Positions 26,568 to 36,800 of a stretch of DNA of 64,000 bases are shown piece by piece. A program made the position numbers and the translations under genes. Source of the DNA: Primorskyibacter sedentarius (GTDB taxonomy: Bacteria; Pseudomonadota; Alphaproteobacteria; Rhodobacterales; Rhodobacteraceae); contig NZ_SLZU01000001.1 of assembly GCF_004342065.1 (NCBI RefSeq), positions 434,001-498,000 on the forward strand, given 5' to 3'. Under the pieces are notes generated by a model, which made no database searches, was not told the DNA's origin, and saw nothing but the letters and a program-made list of their open reading frames with translations. Each line of letters opens with the position of its first letter. Position 1 is the stretch's first letter.

Positions 26568-27605
26568 TTACATCGCGTTCGACTTGGACAGGCTACGCGC
26601 CTTTTCAACCAAGGCCGCACCGTCGATGCCCTTGGCGGTCACCTCATCCACCCATTTCTGCACGACAGGCTCCAACTGCGTCATGAACGCGTCGGTTTCC
26701 TCTTCGGTCAGCATGATGTGCTGCTTGCCTGCCTTCTCAGCCAGACCGATGCCGAAATCATCCGAGGCACGCCAGTATTCACCAACCTGCGCCCACCAGT
26801 CACGCCCCGAGGCGTCGCTGAACGCCTTCTGGATATCCTCTGGCAGGCCATCCCACCGCGCCTTGTTCATCGACACCTGGAACGTCGTGGTGCCCAGACG
26901 GGTCTTGTCGTGACCTTCGATGAAATATTCGATCTGGTTCTGCAACTTCAGCGGCGGAATGATCTCCCACGGCAGCAGTGTGCCGTCGATCACCTTCTTG
27001 GACAGGGCTGTTGGCACTTCGGGCACCGGCGTGGCCAGCGGGGCCGCACCCAGGGCTTCGATCACCCAGGCACCGGTGCGGGTCGGGATGCGCATTTTCA
27101 GACCGGCCAGATCGGCGGGGCTGCGCACTTCCTTGTCGACCATCATCATCGCCTGCCCGGCATGGACGTGCAGCCACATGACCTCCAGGCCCTTGTATTC
27201 CTGCTTCAGGTCGCTTTCGAACATGTCATACATGGCAAGGTTCGTGGCGACCGTGTCATTGGTATAGACGCCCGGAAGCTCGAACACCTCGGTGCGCGGG
27301 AACAGGCCCGGCGTGTAGCCATTGACCGTCCAGACGATATCAACCACGCCGTCACGCGCCTGCTGCACCAGCTCTGGTGGCTTGCCGCCAAGCGACATCG
27401 CCGGGTAGATCTCGATCTTGACCTTGCCGCCCGAGTTTTCCTCGACCTGTTTGACCCAAGGCTCCAGCATCTGGGTCTGTGCGGGCGCCTTGGCCCCCAG
27501 TAGGTGGTGCAGCTTGAATGTATATTCCTGTGCAAGGGTGGCGGTTGTCCCCACCATCCCGATCACCGTGGCCGCGATGGCCGTCTTCAGAAAACCCGTT
27601 CTCAT
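26568..27605 (-). CDS. TRAP transporter periplasmic substrate-binding protein (DctP-type)
   Basis: A 345-residue exported solute-binding protein. Signal peptide MRTGFLKTAIAATVIGMVGTTATLAQ; the mature part begins EYTFKLHHLLGAKAPAQ. The DctP-family motif region LAGLKMRIPTRTGAWVIEALGAAPLATPV contains the arginine (RIP) that usually salt-bridges a substrate carboxylate, so an organic acid is expected. ATG 27605 follows GGAGGATATA; a start six codons upstream has no such site. It is the first gene of the TRAP-ThDP operon, so its promoter is in the 545-base gap to the right, where inverted repeats occur. The presence of a ThDP 2-oxo acid enzyme downstream suggests a 2-oxo acid or precursor as ligand. 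Confidence 0.9.
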   Translation of the reverse strand: MRTGFLKTAIAATVIGMVGTTATLAQEYTFKLHHLLGAKAPAQTQMLEPWVKQVEENSGGKVKIEIYPAMSLGGKPPELVQQARDGVVDIVWTVNGYTPGLFPRTEVFELPGVYTNDTVATNLAMYDMFESDLKQEYKGLEVMWLHVHAGQAMMMVDKEVRSPADLAGLKMRIPTRTGAWVIEALGAAPLATPVPEVPTALSKKVIDGTLLPWEIIPPLKLQNQIEYFIEGHDKTRLGTTTFQVSMNKARWDGLPEDIQKAFSDASGRDWWAQVGEYWRASDDFGIGLAEKAGKQHIMLTEEETDAFMTQLEPVVQKWVDEVTAKGIDGAALVEKARSLSKSNAM

Positions 27606-28150
27606 TATATCCTCCCTGATCATGAGATCCCCTTCGAAACCTTAGACTCTGCAGTCCAGTTGTCTACTGCCGTCTAAGCGACCGGATGACGGTGCAGGTC
27701 GTGGACTGGCTTGGCCACATGCGTGACCAGCGGCCGTTTCACACACGCCCCACATCTTCGGAAAGCCGAGCCGCTGCACCGCGACGCGCAATGCCAGACG
27801 TGTTTCCCCTTGAACACAACGCTGGCCGCGCCACTCTCCGAACCGTCATCCGCCTCTCCCTCCCATTCTGGTGCCCGGTGCAGGCCCCAAAAGAGTGCCC
27901 AACGGTAGAATGTATACGCAAGCCCTGTCAATTGCGCAGAAGCCCCGTACTTAACGGCAAAAACACCACCTAAAGTATACATCAGGCCGATCTTCCCCCT
28001 GCGTCAACACGCGTCGCACAGACCCCGGCAAAGCGCTTCAAGATACGGACTGATACCGCTAACATGCAGTCGATTCGTGCGCGGCAATGCCTCGCTTTTG
28101 CAGGACCAGTCCTCATGCCGAAAAGGGTGGGACATCAGGGAGAATTTGTC
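27606..28150. other. Intergenic region upstream of the TRAP operon, with inverted repeats
   Basis: 545 bases between the divergent TRAP operon and alpha-glucosidase gene. Two pairs of inverted repeats are visible: CTTAGAC (27641-27647) with GTCTAAG (27672-27678), close to the TRAP start, and ATGTATAC (27910-27917) with GTATACAT (27976-27983). Both could be operators of a GntR-type or similar regulator, but none is encoded nearby. Overlapping open frames of about 100 codons on both strands have no recognisable product. Confidence 0.5.
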
Positions 28151-29767
28151 ATGTCCGAATGGTGGCGCGGCGCTATCGTCTATCAGATCTATCCCCGGTC
28201 CTATCAGGACAGCACCGGTGACGGCGTGGGCGACCTGCCCGGCATAACGTCGCGGCTGGACCACATTGCCAGCCTTGGAGCGGATGCGATCTGGCTCAGC
28301 CCGATCTTCACCTCGCCGATGAAGGATATGGGCTATGACGTGTCGGACTATACCGATATCGATCCGCTCTTTGGCACCCTTGCGGATTTCGACGCGCTGA
28401 TCGCGCGCGCGCATGACTTGGGCCTGAAAGTGATCATCGATCAGGTCATCAGCCACAGCTCTGACAAACACGCGTGGTTTGCCGAGAGCCGCGCTGACCG
28501 GACCAACCCCAAGGCCGACTGGTATGTCTGGGCCGATCCCAAACCCGACGGCACCCCGCCCAACAACTGGCCTTCGGTCTTTGGCGGTCCCGCATGGGAG
28601 TGGGAGCCGCGCCGCCGCCAGTACTACATGCACAACTTCCTTATCGAGCAGCCCGACCTGAACATGCACAATCCCGACGTGCAGGATGCGCTGCTGGACA
28701 CGATGCGTTTCTGGCTGGAGCGTGGCGTTGACGGCTTCCGCCTTGATACGGTGAACTACTACTTTCACGATCAAGAGCTGCGGGATAACCCGCCCAACCC
28801 GGACGGGCACCAGGAGATGGCGACCGACACTTATGGGATGCAGCAGCATATCTATTCCAAGAACCGACCCGAAAATATTGCCTTCCTCAAACGGCTGCGC
28901 GCGCTGACGGATGAATTCGACGACCGCATGATGGTCGGAGAGGTCGGCGATGGTGGCCAGACGGCCATCGACATCATGGCCGATTACACGCGCGGCACGG
29001 ACCGGCTGCACATGTGCTACAGCTTCGAGATGCTGGGCCCGACCTTCACCGCCGCCCATTTCCGCCGCACCATCGAAGGTTTCCAGAAAGGCGCGCCGGA
29101 TGGCTGGCCGTCATGGTCCTTCTCCAACCACGATGTGCCGCGCCACGTGACCCGCTGGGCCGACCATGCGCTGGATCACGACACGCTGGCGCGCCAGATG
29201 GCGGCCATGCTGTTCAGCTTTGAAGGCACGATCGGGATCTATCAGGGGGAGGAGCTTGGCCTGCCGCAGGCAGAGCTGGAATATCACGAGCTGACCGACC
29301 CGCCCGGCCTGCGCTTCTGGCCCGAGAACAAAGGCCGCGATGGCTGCCGCACGCCGATGGTGTGGCAGGCAGAGGCCGCGAATGGCGGCTTTTCCACCGC
29401 GAAACCGTGGCTGCCGGTCAAGCCCCCACAGCAAACCCGTGCGGTTGATGTGCAAGAGGCGCAGAATGACAGTGTGCTGCATGGCTATCGCCAGATCATC
29501 GCCTGGCGCAAGGACAGCCCGGCGCTGGCCCATGGCAAGACGCAGTTCATCGACCTGCCCGAACCGATCCTTGCGTTCACACGGACAGCCGAAGGTCAGA
29601 CGCTTACCTGCGTCTTCAACCTGTCGCCGAAACCTCAGGTTCTGACGACAGGTGGCGCTGATCTTGCAGGCCCGTCAAATGCCAGCCTTGTTGGTGCGAC
29701 CCTGACCCTGCCACCAAACGGCCACGCATGGCTGACCGGCGCGCCGGATCTGGCGCTGGCCGACTGA
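28151..29767 (+). CDS. Alpha-glucosidase, glycoside hydrolase family 13
   Basis: A 538-residue cytoplasmic GH13 enzyme hydrolysing alpha-glucosidic bonds in short oligosaccharides such as maltose, isomaltose or sucrose. It starts WWRGAIVYQIYPRSYQDSTGDGVGDL, the usual oligo-1,6-glucosidase/alpha-glucosidase N-terminus. The catalytic triad is placed: nucleophile D199 (GFRLDTV), acid/base E264 (MVGEVGD) and D328 (SNHDVPRH). DVSDYTDIDPLFGT and YQGEELGLPQ are further family landmarks. No signal peptide. ATG 28151 follows AGGGAGAATTTGTC; an upstream extension reads poorly. Usually such genes accompany an AglEFG ABC transporter, but none is here; the P-loop sugar-kinase-like gene downstream (160-base gap) may belong to the same pathway. 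Exact bond specificity cannot be read. Confidence 0.92.
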   Translation: MSEWWRGAIVYQIYPRSYQDSTGDGVGDLPGITSRLDHIASLGADAIWLSPIFTSPMKDMGYDVSDYTDIDPLFGTLADFDALIARAHDLGLKVIIDQVISHSSDKHAWFAESRADRTNPKADWYVWADPKPDGTPPNNWPSVFGGPAWEWEPRRRQYYMHNFLIEQPDLNMHNPDVQDALLDTMRFWLERGVDGFRLDTVNYYFHDQELRDNPPNPDGHQEMATDTYGMQQHIYSKNRPENIAFLKRLRALTDEFDDRMMVGEVGDGGQTAIDIMADYTRGTDRLHMCYSFEMLGPTFTAAHFRRTIEGFQKGAPDGWPSWSFSNHDVPRHVTRWADHALDHDTLARQMAAMLFSFEGTIGIYQGEELGLPQAELEYHELTDPPGLRFWPENKGRDGCRTPMVWQAEAANGGFSTAKPWLPVKPPQQTRAVDVQEAQNDSVLHGYRQIIAWRKDSPALAHGKTQFIDLPEPILAFTRTAEGQTLTCVFNLSPKPQVLTTGGADLAGPSNASLVGATLTLPPNGHAWLTGAPDLALAD

Positions 29768-29832
29768 GGCAAGATCAGGCGTCCCAGGGTCTGCATTGAC
29801 TTGGGGCGACTGACGGAAACCGGGTTTCGCAA

Positions 29833-29851
29833 GAGGGGGTGCGCCCCCCTC
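29833..29851 (+). terminator. GC hairpin after the alpha-glucosidase gene
   Basis: GAGGGGG / CCCCCTC with a short TGCG(C) loop, 66 bases after the stop, without a T-tract. A second GC-rich inverted stretch (CCCC...GGGG) follows within 25 bases. Either an inefficient terminator or a processing structure. Confidence 0.3.
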
Positions 29852-29927
29852 GCCCGCCCCGATCCGCGGCGGGGCTTGCGGCCAGCGCCGCGACGCCCCA
29901 TTCTGCACCCCTCTGACCGGAGGCCCC

Positions 29928-30557
29928 ATGTCCCAACCCATCACAATCGATGCGCTCTGCAACCGTCTACAGGCACAACCCGGCGCGCAAAGGTATCTGA
30001 CTGCGATCGCGGGCGCGCCCGGATCTGGCAAGTCCACGCTGGCGGAAAAACTCGCAGACGCGATTAACGCCGATGCACCGGGCAGCGCCGCCGTGCTGCC
30101 GATGGATGGCTATCATTACGACGACAGCGTGCTGAACGACCGTGGATGGCGACCGCGCAAAGGCGCGCCGCACACGTTCGATGTGTCGGGCTTTTCGCAT
30201 ATGCTGACAAGGATGCGCGCCAATCAGGAGCCGGAAATCGCCGTCCCGGTCTTTGACCGCAGTATAGAGATTGCCCGCGCAGGCGCCCGGCTGATCCCGC
30301 AATCGGTGCGCCACATCATCGTCGAGGGCAATTACCTGCTTCTGAACCAGCCACCCTGGGACGGGCTGGCCGCGCAGTTCGATCTGACCGTGTTTCTGGA
30401 AGTGCCGCTGGCAGAGCTTGAACGTCGGCTGAAAGCGCGCTGGAGCGACCTGAAAGGCGACGATCTGATCGCGAAGATGGAAGGCAATGACCTGCCCAAC
30501 GCAAGGCTGGTCGCCACGCAAAGCAAGCCCGCCGATCTGGTCGTGGCGCATTTCTGA
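29928..30557 (+). CDS. P-loop kinase of the uridine kinase/pantothenate kinase type (putative sugar or nucleoside kinase)
   Basis: A 209-residue P-loop protein with Walker A GAPGSGKST at residues 29-37, a Walker-B-like IIVEGNYLLL in the second half, and MDGYHYDD and RGWRPRKGAPHTFDV segments that place it in the COG1072-like group (related to fructose-operon kinase FrcK and E. coli YggC). Members phosphorylate small molecules; the acceptor is not identified, and fructose or a nucleoside are possibilities. ATG 29928 is preceded by GGAGGCCCC. It follows the alpha-glucosidase gene on the same strand after 160 bases containing GC-rich hairpins, so co-transcription is possible but not certain. Confidence 0.78.
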   Translation: MSQPITIDALCNRLQAQPGAQRYLTAIAGAPGSGKSTLAEKLADAINADAPGSAAVLPMDGYHYDDSVLNDRGWRPRKGAPHTFDVSGFSHMLTRMRANQEPEIAVPVFDRSIEIARAGARLIPQSVRHIIVEGNYLLLNQPPWDGLAAQFDLTVFLEVPLAELERRLKARWSDLKGDDLIAKMEGNDLPNARLVATQSKPADLVVAHF

Positions 30558-30606
30558 CGGCTCCCCCGACCGCCCTCGCCCGACACGACGATTTGACACG
30601 GCCGCC

Positions 30607-31488
30607 TCAGTCCAGCGGCACCATGTCCACAGCCTGCCTGCTTTCCTGCCCGCCGGAAGTGCGCAACACGCCTTTGACGGGGGACACATCGCCATAGTCG
30701 CGCCCCACGGCGATCACCACGTGATCCAGCCCGGCGACCATGTCATTGGTCGGGTCAAACTCGACCCAACCCAGTTCTGACCCGCACCACGCGCGCACCC
30801 AGGCATGCATCGCATCCGCACCTTCCAGCCGGGGCTGGCCCTCGGGCGGATGGGTGCGCAGAAAGCCGGACACATAGCCCGCCGGAATGCCCAGACCGCG
30901 CAGGCAGGCGATCATGATATGGCTGAAATCCTGACAGACACCGTGGCGGGCGGCAAACGCATCGGCCGGGGGGGTGTCGACCTCTGTCGCGGTGGCATCA
31001 AACCGCATCTCGCGGAACAGCGCGCGGCCGATGGCCTGCACCACTTCAAGCGCCGTCATGCCGGGCTGAATATGGGCGCGGGCAAAATCTGTCGTCTCTG
31101 GCATCGCGCCCACGCGCGGCGAGTTGCCCACGAAATGCTGCGGCGAAAGCGGACCCAGATGATGCGCGGCCGCGATCTCTTGCGGCATGTTCTCCAGCAG
31201 CGGGGACAGGTCGAGCACATCGTCAGAAGGCGCAAAGCGCTGCGCCTCGACCTCCAGCTTGAAACCGAGCTGGCTGATCGGTTCATGAAAGGCGATAGAG
31301 GTCATCGCGTTGCCGAAGAAATCCAGCCGTTCGCTGCGCTCCGGTGGCATCGGATCAATCGTCAACAGCCGCGAGGTAATCGTCTGCACACCCGCAATGT
31401 CCGATGGCAGAAGGTGCAGCAGGTTGCGGGCATGGTCGGAGGGTTGCTGATAGTCGTACTCGATGGTCAGCCGTATCCTGTAGCGCAT
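30607..31488 (-). CDS. Transglutaminase-like protein (small, cluster member)
   Basis: A 293-residue protein with an N-terminal beta domain (Bact_transglu_N, about 1-85) and a papain-fold transglutaminase core. The catalytic triad is readable: C185 (RHGVCQDFSH), H229 (AMHAWVRAW) and D245 (VEFDPTND). No signal peptide or membrane segment, so it is cytoplasmic. Bacterial enzymes of this kind cleave or form amide bonds on unknown peptide substrates. It is the last of three genes transcribed leftwards, 11 bases after the ATP-grasp/alpha-E gene, and pairs with the large transglutaminase-DUF2126 protein at the front. ATG 31488 has GAGGGA upstream; a start five codons earlier would nearly touch the previous stop. 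In Iyer and colleagues' analyses such clusters were proposed to make or modify peptides (recalled, not tested). Confidence 0.85.
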   Translation of the reverse strand: MRYRIRLTIEYDYQQPSDHARNLLHLLPSDIAGVQTITSRLLTIDPMPPERSERLDFFGNAMTSIAFHEPISQLGFKLEVEAQRFAPSDDVLDLSPLLENMPQEIAAAHHLGPLSPQHFVGNSPRVGAMPETTDFARAHIQPGMTALEVVQAIGRALFREMRFDATATEVDTPPADAFAARHGVCQDFSHIMIACLRGLGIPAGYVSGFLRTHPPEGQPRLEGADAMHAWVRAWCGSELGWVEFDPTNDMVAGLDHVVIAVGRDYGDVSPVKGVLRTSGGQESRQAVDMVPLD

Positions 31489-31499
31489 CACCGCGTCCC

Positions 31500-33896
31500 T
31501 CACGAATGCACCGCGAGCAGCTTTTCAGAGATCCCGGCAAGCTCTGCCCGCAGATCGCTGAGCCGCTCTGTCGTGATGTCGGACGGGTCCGCCACGGTCA
31601 GCGCCGTTTGCGCTGTCAGGATAACGCGTACCAGCTCTCCGGGGCGGCCGGCCACTTCTGCGAAGGGCAGATCGGAGGCCAGATCGCTAAGCCGGTTGAT
31701 CTGAAACAGGATCGAGCGCGGGTTCGCATCATCCAGCGCCAACAGATCGATGACCGTGTCGCGCGTGGTTTCAACCCGGTAACGGCGGTGGTGGGTCATC
31801 ACGCTGTCGCCAAGCTCTACAGCGATATCAAACCCGCCAGGGGCCGCGCCGACATCGGCAAAGACTGCAAGGGCCGCCGCCATCGCATCGCCCCTCTCCA
31901 GCGCGCGCCCCATCGACATGAAGCGCCAGCCCATCGAGCGGTACATGTTTTCATGCACCAGACCGGTGAACCCGTTGAGCCGCCGCAGCAGATCCGTCAT
32001 CGCGCGGGCGCAATCATCGCCGGGGCGTGTGGTCTTTTGCAAGGGTTCAAGGCTGGCGGTCAGATCCTGCAAAGCCGCCCAGCCATCGACGGAAAACCTG
32101 TCGCGCACCTTTCCGGCGCAGTTGCGGGCAAAGTCCAGCAGGTTCGGCAAGGCATCCGGAATCGGCGTCGCGACATCTACGCCAAACCCGTCAAGATAGG
32201 TAGACAGTTCCGCCAGCCGCCGATCGGCACTGTTGCCGGTCTCTGCCAGCCGCAGATGATAGGCGCGCAACAGGCGCACGATGCCTTCGGCCCTTTCGAC
32301 ATAGCGGCCAAGCCAGAACAGATTGTCCGCCGCCCGGCTGGGCAGGAACCCCGTGGGCGCACGGCGAAAGGGTTTGCTGTCCTGCGGTGGCACTGCGGGA
32401 ACGGGGTTGTCCGCGACAATCCAGACATCCGACACGGCGCCGCCGCGCTGCATGGCCAGTGCCGTGACATCGTCGCTGCTGCCGATACGGGCATAGCCGC
32501 CGGGCATGAAGCTCCAGCCTTTGGACGTGCGCGCCGCGAAGACACGGACAGTCATCGGGCGCGGCACCAGCCTGTTGCCATCCCAGGCGGGTGTGGTCGA
32601 CAGCGTCACCGCCTCTTGACCGACCAGCCGGGCGCCGTCCTCGGTGATCCAGCGCTCAACAGATCCGGCGGCCCCGCCGCGCAGCTTGCCACCCAGTGCC
32701 GTGGTTGCGCCAATGTCGAACGGCAGATCACAGGCCAGCGCAGAGCCGATCATCATCCGCTCGGCGTTCTCCAGCACATAGGCGCGTTCCTTGGCGCCCC
32801 CGCACCACCATGTGGCGATATTGGGCAAGGTCAGCGCGTCGCCTGTCAGCACACGCGATATCCGCGGCAGAAACGCCATGAGGGCGCGGGTTTCCAGAAC
32901 CCCCGCCCCCAAAGCGTTGACCATGTTGACTGCCCCCTGCCGCGCCGCCTCGACCAGTCCGGGCGTGCCGATCTGGCTGGTCTCGTCCAGTTCCAGCGGA
33001 TCGGCATAGCTGGCATCCAGTCGCCGCCACAGCACGCCGATGGGTTTGGGCCCCGTCACGGTGCGCACCATCACCCGGCCATCCTGCACCACTAGGTCTT
33101 CGCCCTCCAGCAGCAGCAGGCCGAGGTAGCGCGCGATATACATATGTTCGAAATAGGTGTCCGTACCGGCGCCGGGGGTCAGGATCGCGCTGCGCCCGCC
33201 GACCTGATTGCGCAAGACATCTATTGCGTCGCGGAAATCACTCAGGAAGCCGGCCAGGCGCAGGCGTTTGTCCTGAAGGTTCATCTCGGCAAAGATGCGG
33301 GCATTGGCCATCCGGTTTTCCAGCGCAAACCCAGCGCCCGAAGGCGCCTGCGTCCGGTCGCCCAACACGAACCAGCTGCCATCCGGTCCGCGCCCGATTT
33401 CAAAGGCCAGCGCGTGAAGGTAGTGGCCTGAGCGTGGCGTGACACCCACCATCGGGCGCAGCCATTCGCGGTTATCCGCAATCAACTCCGCTGGCAGATG
33501 CCCCTCGGCCACCAATGTGTTTGGTCCGTAAAGGTCCTCGCAGACCCGCTCCAGCAGATCCGCGCGTTCGGCCAGACCTTTGCAGATCGTGTTCCACTCG
33601 GCTTCGGGCAGGATCACCGGGACGTGGCTGAGCGGCCAGGCCCGTTCGGTCAGCGGGTCGCTGGAATATTGCCGAAAGAAGACGCCCGCATCGTGCAGGT
33701 AACGATCCCCGCGGGCAAAGCGCGCAGAGATCTCTTCCTTGTTGAGCTTCTCCAGCTCTGAGATGAACGGCCGCCAGACCGCACGCATTTCGCCGTCTGA
33801 CGTGAACAGCTCGTCGGCGACCCCCGGTTGCCGGGCATAGCCGCTTAGAAGCGCGCCCCCTGCGCCCGAAGGTATCGCCGCCGCGCCTGCCATCAA
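31500..33896 (-). CDS. Circularly permuted ATP-grasp ligase fused to alpha-E domain
   Basis: A 798-residue two-domain protein. Residues about 1-480 match the circularly permuted ATP-grasp family (former DUF404/407), with [38 protein letters not shown] and the [10 protein letters not shown] segment near the active centre. Residues about 500-795 are the helical alpha-E domain (former DUF403), starting [18 protein letters not shown] and containing the [12 protein letters not shown]-like [21 protein letters not shown] motif. ATP-grasp enzymes of this group are predicted peptide or amide ligases; no product is known. The start overlaps the stop of the DUF2126 gene by 4 bases and the next gene begins 11 bases after the stop, so the three are one operon. 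In many genomes the two domains are separate genes; here they are fused. Confidence 0.87.
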   Translation of the reverse strand: MMAGAAAIPSGAGGALLSGYARQPGVADELFTSDGEMRAVWRPFISELEKLNKEEISARFARGDRYLHDAGVFFRQYSSDPLTERAWPLSHVPVILPEAEWNTICKGLAERADLLERVCEDLYGPNTLVAEGHLPAELIADNREWLRPMVGVTPRSGHYLHALAFEIGRGPDGSWFVLGDRTQAPSGAGFALENRMANARIFAEMNLQDKRLRLAGFLSDFRDAIDVLRNQVGGRSAILTPGAGTDTYFEHMYIARYLGLLLLEGEDLVVQDGRVMVRTVTGPKPIGVLWRRLDASYADPLELDETSQIGTPGLVEAARQGAVNMVNALGAGVLETRALMAFLPRISRVLTGDALTLPNIATWWCGGAKERAYVLENAERMMIGSALACDLPFDIGATTALGGKLRGGAAGSVERWITEDGARLVGQEAVTLSTTPAWDGNRLVPRPMTVRVFAARTSKGWSFMPGGYARIGSSDDVTALAMQRGGAVSDVWIVADNPVPAVPPQDSKPFRRAPTGFLPSRAADNLFWLGRYVERAEGIVRLLRAYHLRLAETGNSADRRLAELSTYLDGFGVDVATPIPDALPNLLDFARNCAGKVRDRFSVDGWAALQDLTASLEPLQKTTRPGDDCARAMTDLLRRLNGFTGLVHENMYRSMGWRFMSMGRALERGDAMAAALAVFADVGAAPGGFDIAVELGDSVMTHHRRYRVETTRDTVIDLLALDDANPRSILFQINRLSDLASDLPFAEVAGRPGELVRVILTAQTALTVADPSDITTERLSDLRAELAGISEKLLAVHS

Positions 33897-36800
33897 AGCC
33901 CCGGTGCGCGCCGCAGATCCAGCGTCATCGGGAATTCGGGATGGGTCTGTTCAGGCGCAGGCCGGTAGCTGCCCGGACGATGCCCATGCGGTTCGAACCG
34001 TGACAAGCGCCGGGCCTCGGCCTCGTTTCCGTTCACGGGGAACGTATCGTAGTTGCGCCCGCCGGGATGGGCCACGTGATAGGTGCAGCCGCCCAAGGCA
34101 TGACCGGTCCAGTCGTCATAGATGTCGAAGGTCAGCGGCGCGTTGACCGGCAATGTCGGGTGCAGCGCTTCGGGGGGTTGCCACGCCTTGAAGCGCACGG
34201 CACCAACGGCTTCGCCCGATGTGCCAGACCGGTGAAGCGGCACCGGCCGCCCGTTGCACATCACCTTGTAGCGGTCCTGATGGGTCGAGGTCAGCTTGAC
34301 CTGCAGCCGCTCGACAGAGCTGTCAGTGTGACGCACCGTGCCCCCGATGGCCCCTGTTTCGCCCAGCACATGCCACGGTTCCAGCGCCTGACGAAGCTCC
34401 AGATTGACGCCTTCATATTCAACCTCGCCGCAGAAGGGGAAGCGAAACTCTGCCTGCGCCTCGAACCACGCGGGGTCAAGCTCGAACCCGTGGGTGGACA
34501 GGTCGCGCAGAAGCGACAGGAAGTCCTCCCACAGGAAATGCGGCATCATGAAACGGTCATGCAGGACGGTGCCCCAGCGGATCGGTTTGCCTTCAACGGG
34601 GTCATCCCAGCAGCGGGCGATGATTGCCCGCAAGAGCACTTGCTGGGCAAGCGACATGCGCGGGTCCGGTGGCATCTCGAACCCGCGGAATTCGACCAGA
34701 CCCAATCGGCCCGTAGGCCCATCGGGCGAGAAGAGCTTGTCGACGCAGATCTCGGCCCGGTGGGTGTTGCCGGTGACATCCGTCATCATGTTGCGCAGCA
34801 GGCGGTCCAGCAGCCAGGGCGGCGGGGCCGTTCCGTTGCCCGGGGCCGGGATCTGCGCCAGCGCCATTTCCAGCTCGTAAAGCGTGTCGTGCCGCGCCTC
34901 GTCGATCCGGGGCGCCTGCGAGGTCGGGCCGATGAACATGCCCGAGAACAGGTAGCTGAGCGACGGATGCCGCTGCCAGATCAGGATCAGCGATTTCAGC
35001 AGATCGGGGCGTCGCAGGAACGGGCTGTCATTCAGCGTACCCCCGCCCACCACAACGTGGTTGCCGCCACCCGTGCCGGTGTGGCGACCGTCAATCATGA
35101 ACTTGTCGGCCCCTAGGCGACACTGGCGCGCCTCTTCGTACACGGCCTCTGTGGTGGCGACACATTCTTCCCAGCTATGGGCGGGATGGATGTTGACCTC
35201 GATCACACCGGGGTCGGGGGCCACGCGGATCACATTCATGCGCGGGTCATTCGGCGGCGCGTAGCCTTCGATATGCACGGGCAAGCCCATTTCCTTTGCC
35301 GTGCGCTCTGCCACATCGATCAGTTCAAGGTAGTCTTCCAGATCCTCAACCGGCGGCATGAACACACAAAGCCGCCCGTCGCGAGGCTCTACCGCCAGCG
35401 CGGTCCGAACCGCCCCGCCGACCGGGCCGATTTCCTGTTCGATCACATCCTGCACGTCGCCGCTGGGCTGCGGGGCGCTGACAGGCTGGACATGCTGCGG
35501 CCTGCCCTCTTCGACGGCAGGCTTGGGCGCCTCCTCGAAATCAGGCAGCGGGCCGCGTTCGACCGAAGGATCGGTAATATAGGTATAGGGGTACTGCGAG
35601 GGCGGCACGTAGGGCAGCGATCCCAGCGGAATGCGATAGCCGACAGGGCTGTCACCCGGCACCAGGAACACATGCCCGCGCCGCAGTTTCCACTTTTCGG
35701 ACCTCCACCTGTGGCCAGAGGCTTTGGCCTGCCAGCGCTGGATTGGCATGACATAGCCCGAAGGTTCGTTCAGCCCGCGCCCGAAGACCTTGGCGATACG
35801 GTGGCGTTCCTCGGCATCCTTCAGCTTGGAATTCTCGGGCGTGACATTTTCCGGCAGGTTTCCTTCCTTCAGGATCCATTCGGCGGGATCCTCATAGGCG
35901 GGCACGGCCATATCCGGTTCAATGCCCAGTTTCTCGGCCATGCCTTGCAAAAGCTTGCCCGCATCCTCGGGCGTGGCACCAGTCTGGGCGCCCTCTTCGG
36001 CAATCAGATCGGCGTCGCGCCAGATCGGTTTCTCATCGCGCCGCCAATACAGCGAAAAAGTCCAGCGCGGCAGGGTTTCGCCCGGATACCACTTGCCCTG
36101 CCCATAATGCAGGAACCCGCCGGGGGCAAAGCGATCGCGCAGTCGCCGGATCAGCTTGTCAGCCAGCCCGCGCTTGGTTGGGCCAACCGCGTCGGTGTTC
36201 CACTCGCCCGCCTCGAAATCGTCGATGCTGACGAAGGTCGGCTCGCCCCCCATGGTCAGACGCACGTCGTTGTCGTTCAGCGATTTGTCGACCTGCCTGC
36301 CAAGATCGTTCAGCCGGTGCCATGCGTCGTCCGAGAACGGCTTGGTGATGCGGGGATGTTCTGACACGCGTTTGACCTGCATGTCGAAATCAAAGCTGAT
36401 CTCTGGCTGGCCCGTCGCGGTGAAGCCGCCCGAAATCGGCGCGGCATTGCGATAATGGGGGGTGGCGGCCAGCGGAATGTGGCTCTCGCCCGTCATGAGA
36501 CCGGAGGTGGGATCAAACCCGATCCAGCCCGCACCGGGCAGATAAACCTCGACCCAGGCGTGCAGATCGGTGAAGTCGACCTTTGTGCCCTCTGGCCCGT
36601 CCAGCGCCTTGAGATCCGGTTTCAGCTGGATCAGGTAGCCCGAGACAAACCGCGCGGCAAAGCCCAGATGCCGCAGCACCTGCACCAGCAGCCAGCTGGA
36701 ATCGCGGCACGACCCTGATCCGATCGAAAGCGTTTCCTCGGGCGTCTGAACGCCTGCTTCCATGCGGATGGTGTAATCGACCTCCTCGGCCACACGCGCG

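Noticed and set aside
27674-27982. Roughly 100-codon frames on both strands in the TRAP/alpha-glucosidase gap
   Set aside because: No ribosome site, no recognisable product, unusual amino acid composition; treated as non-coding.
29833-29885. GC-rich hairpins as a possible repeat element or attachment site
   Set aside because: No second copy seen elsewhere in the window; ordinary GC-rich intergenic palindromes are sufficient.
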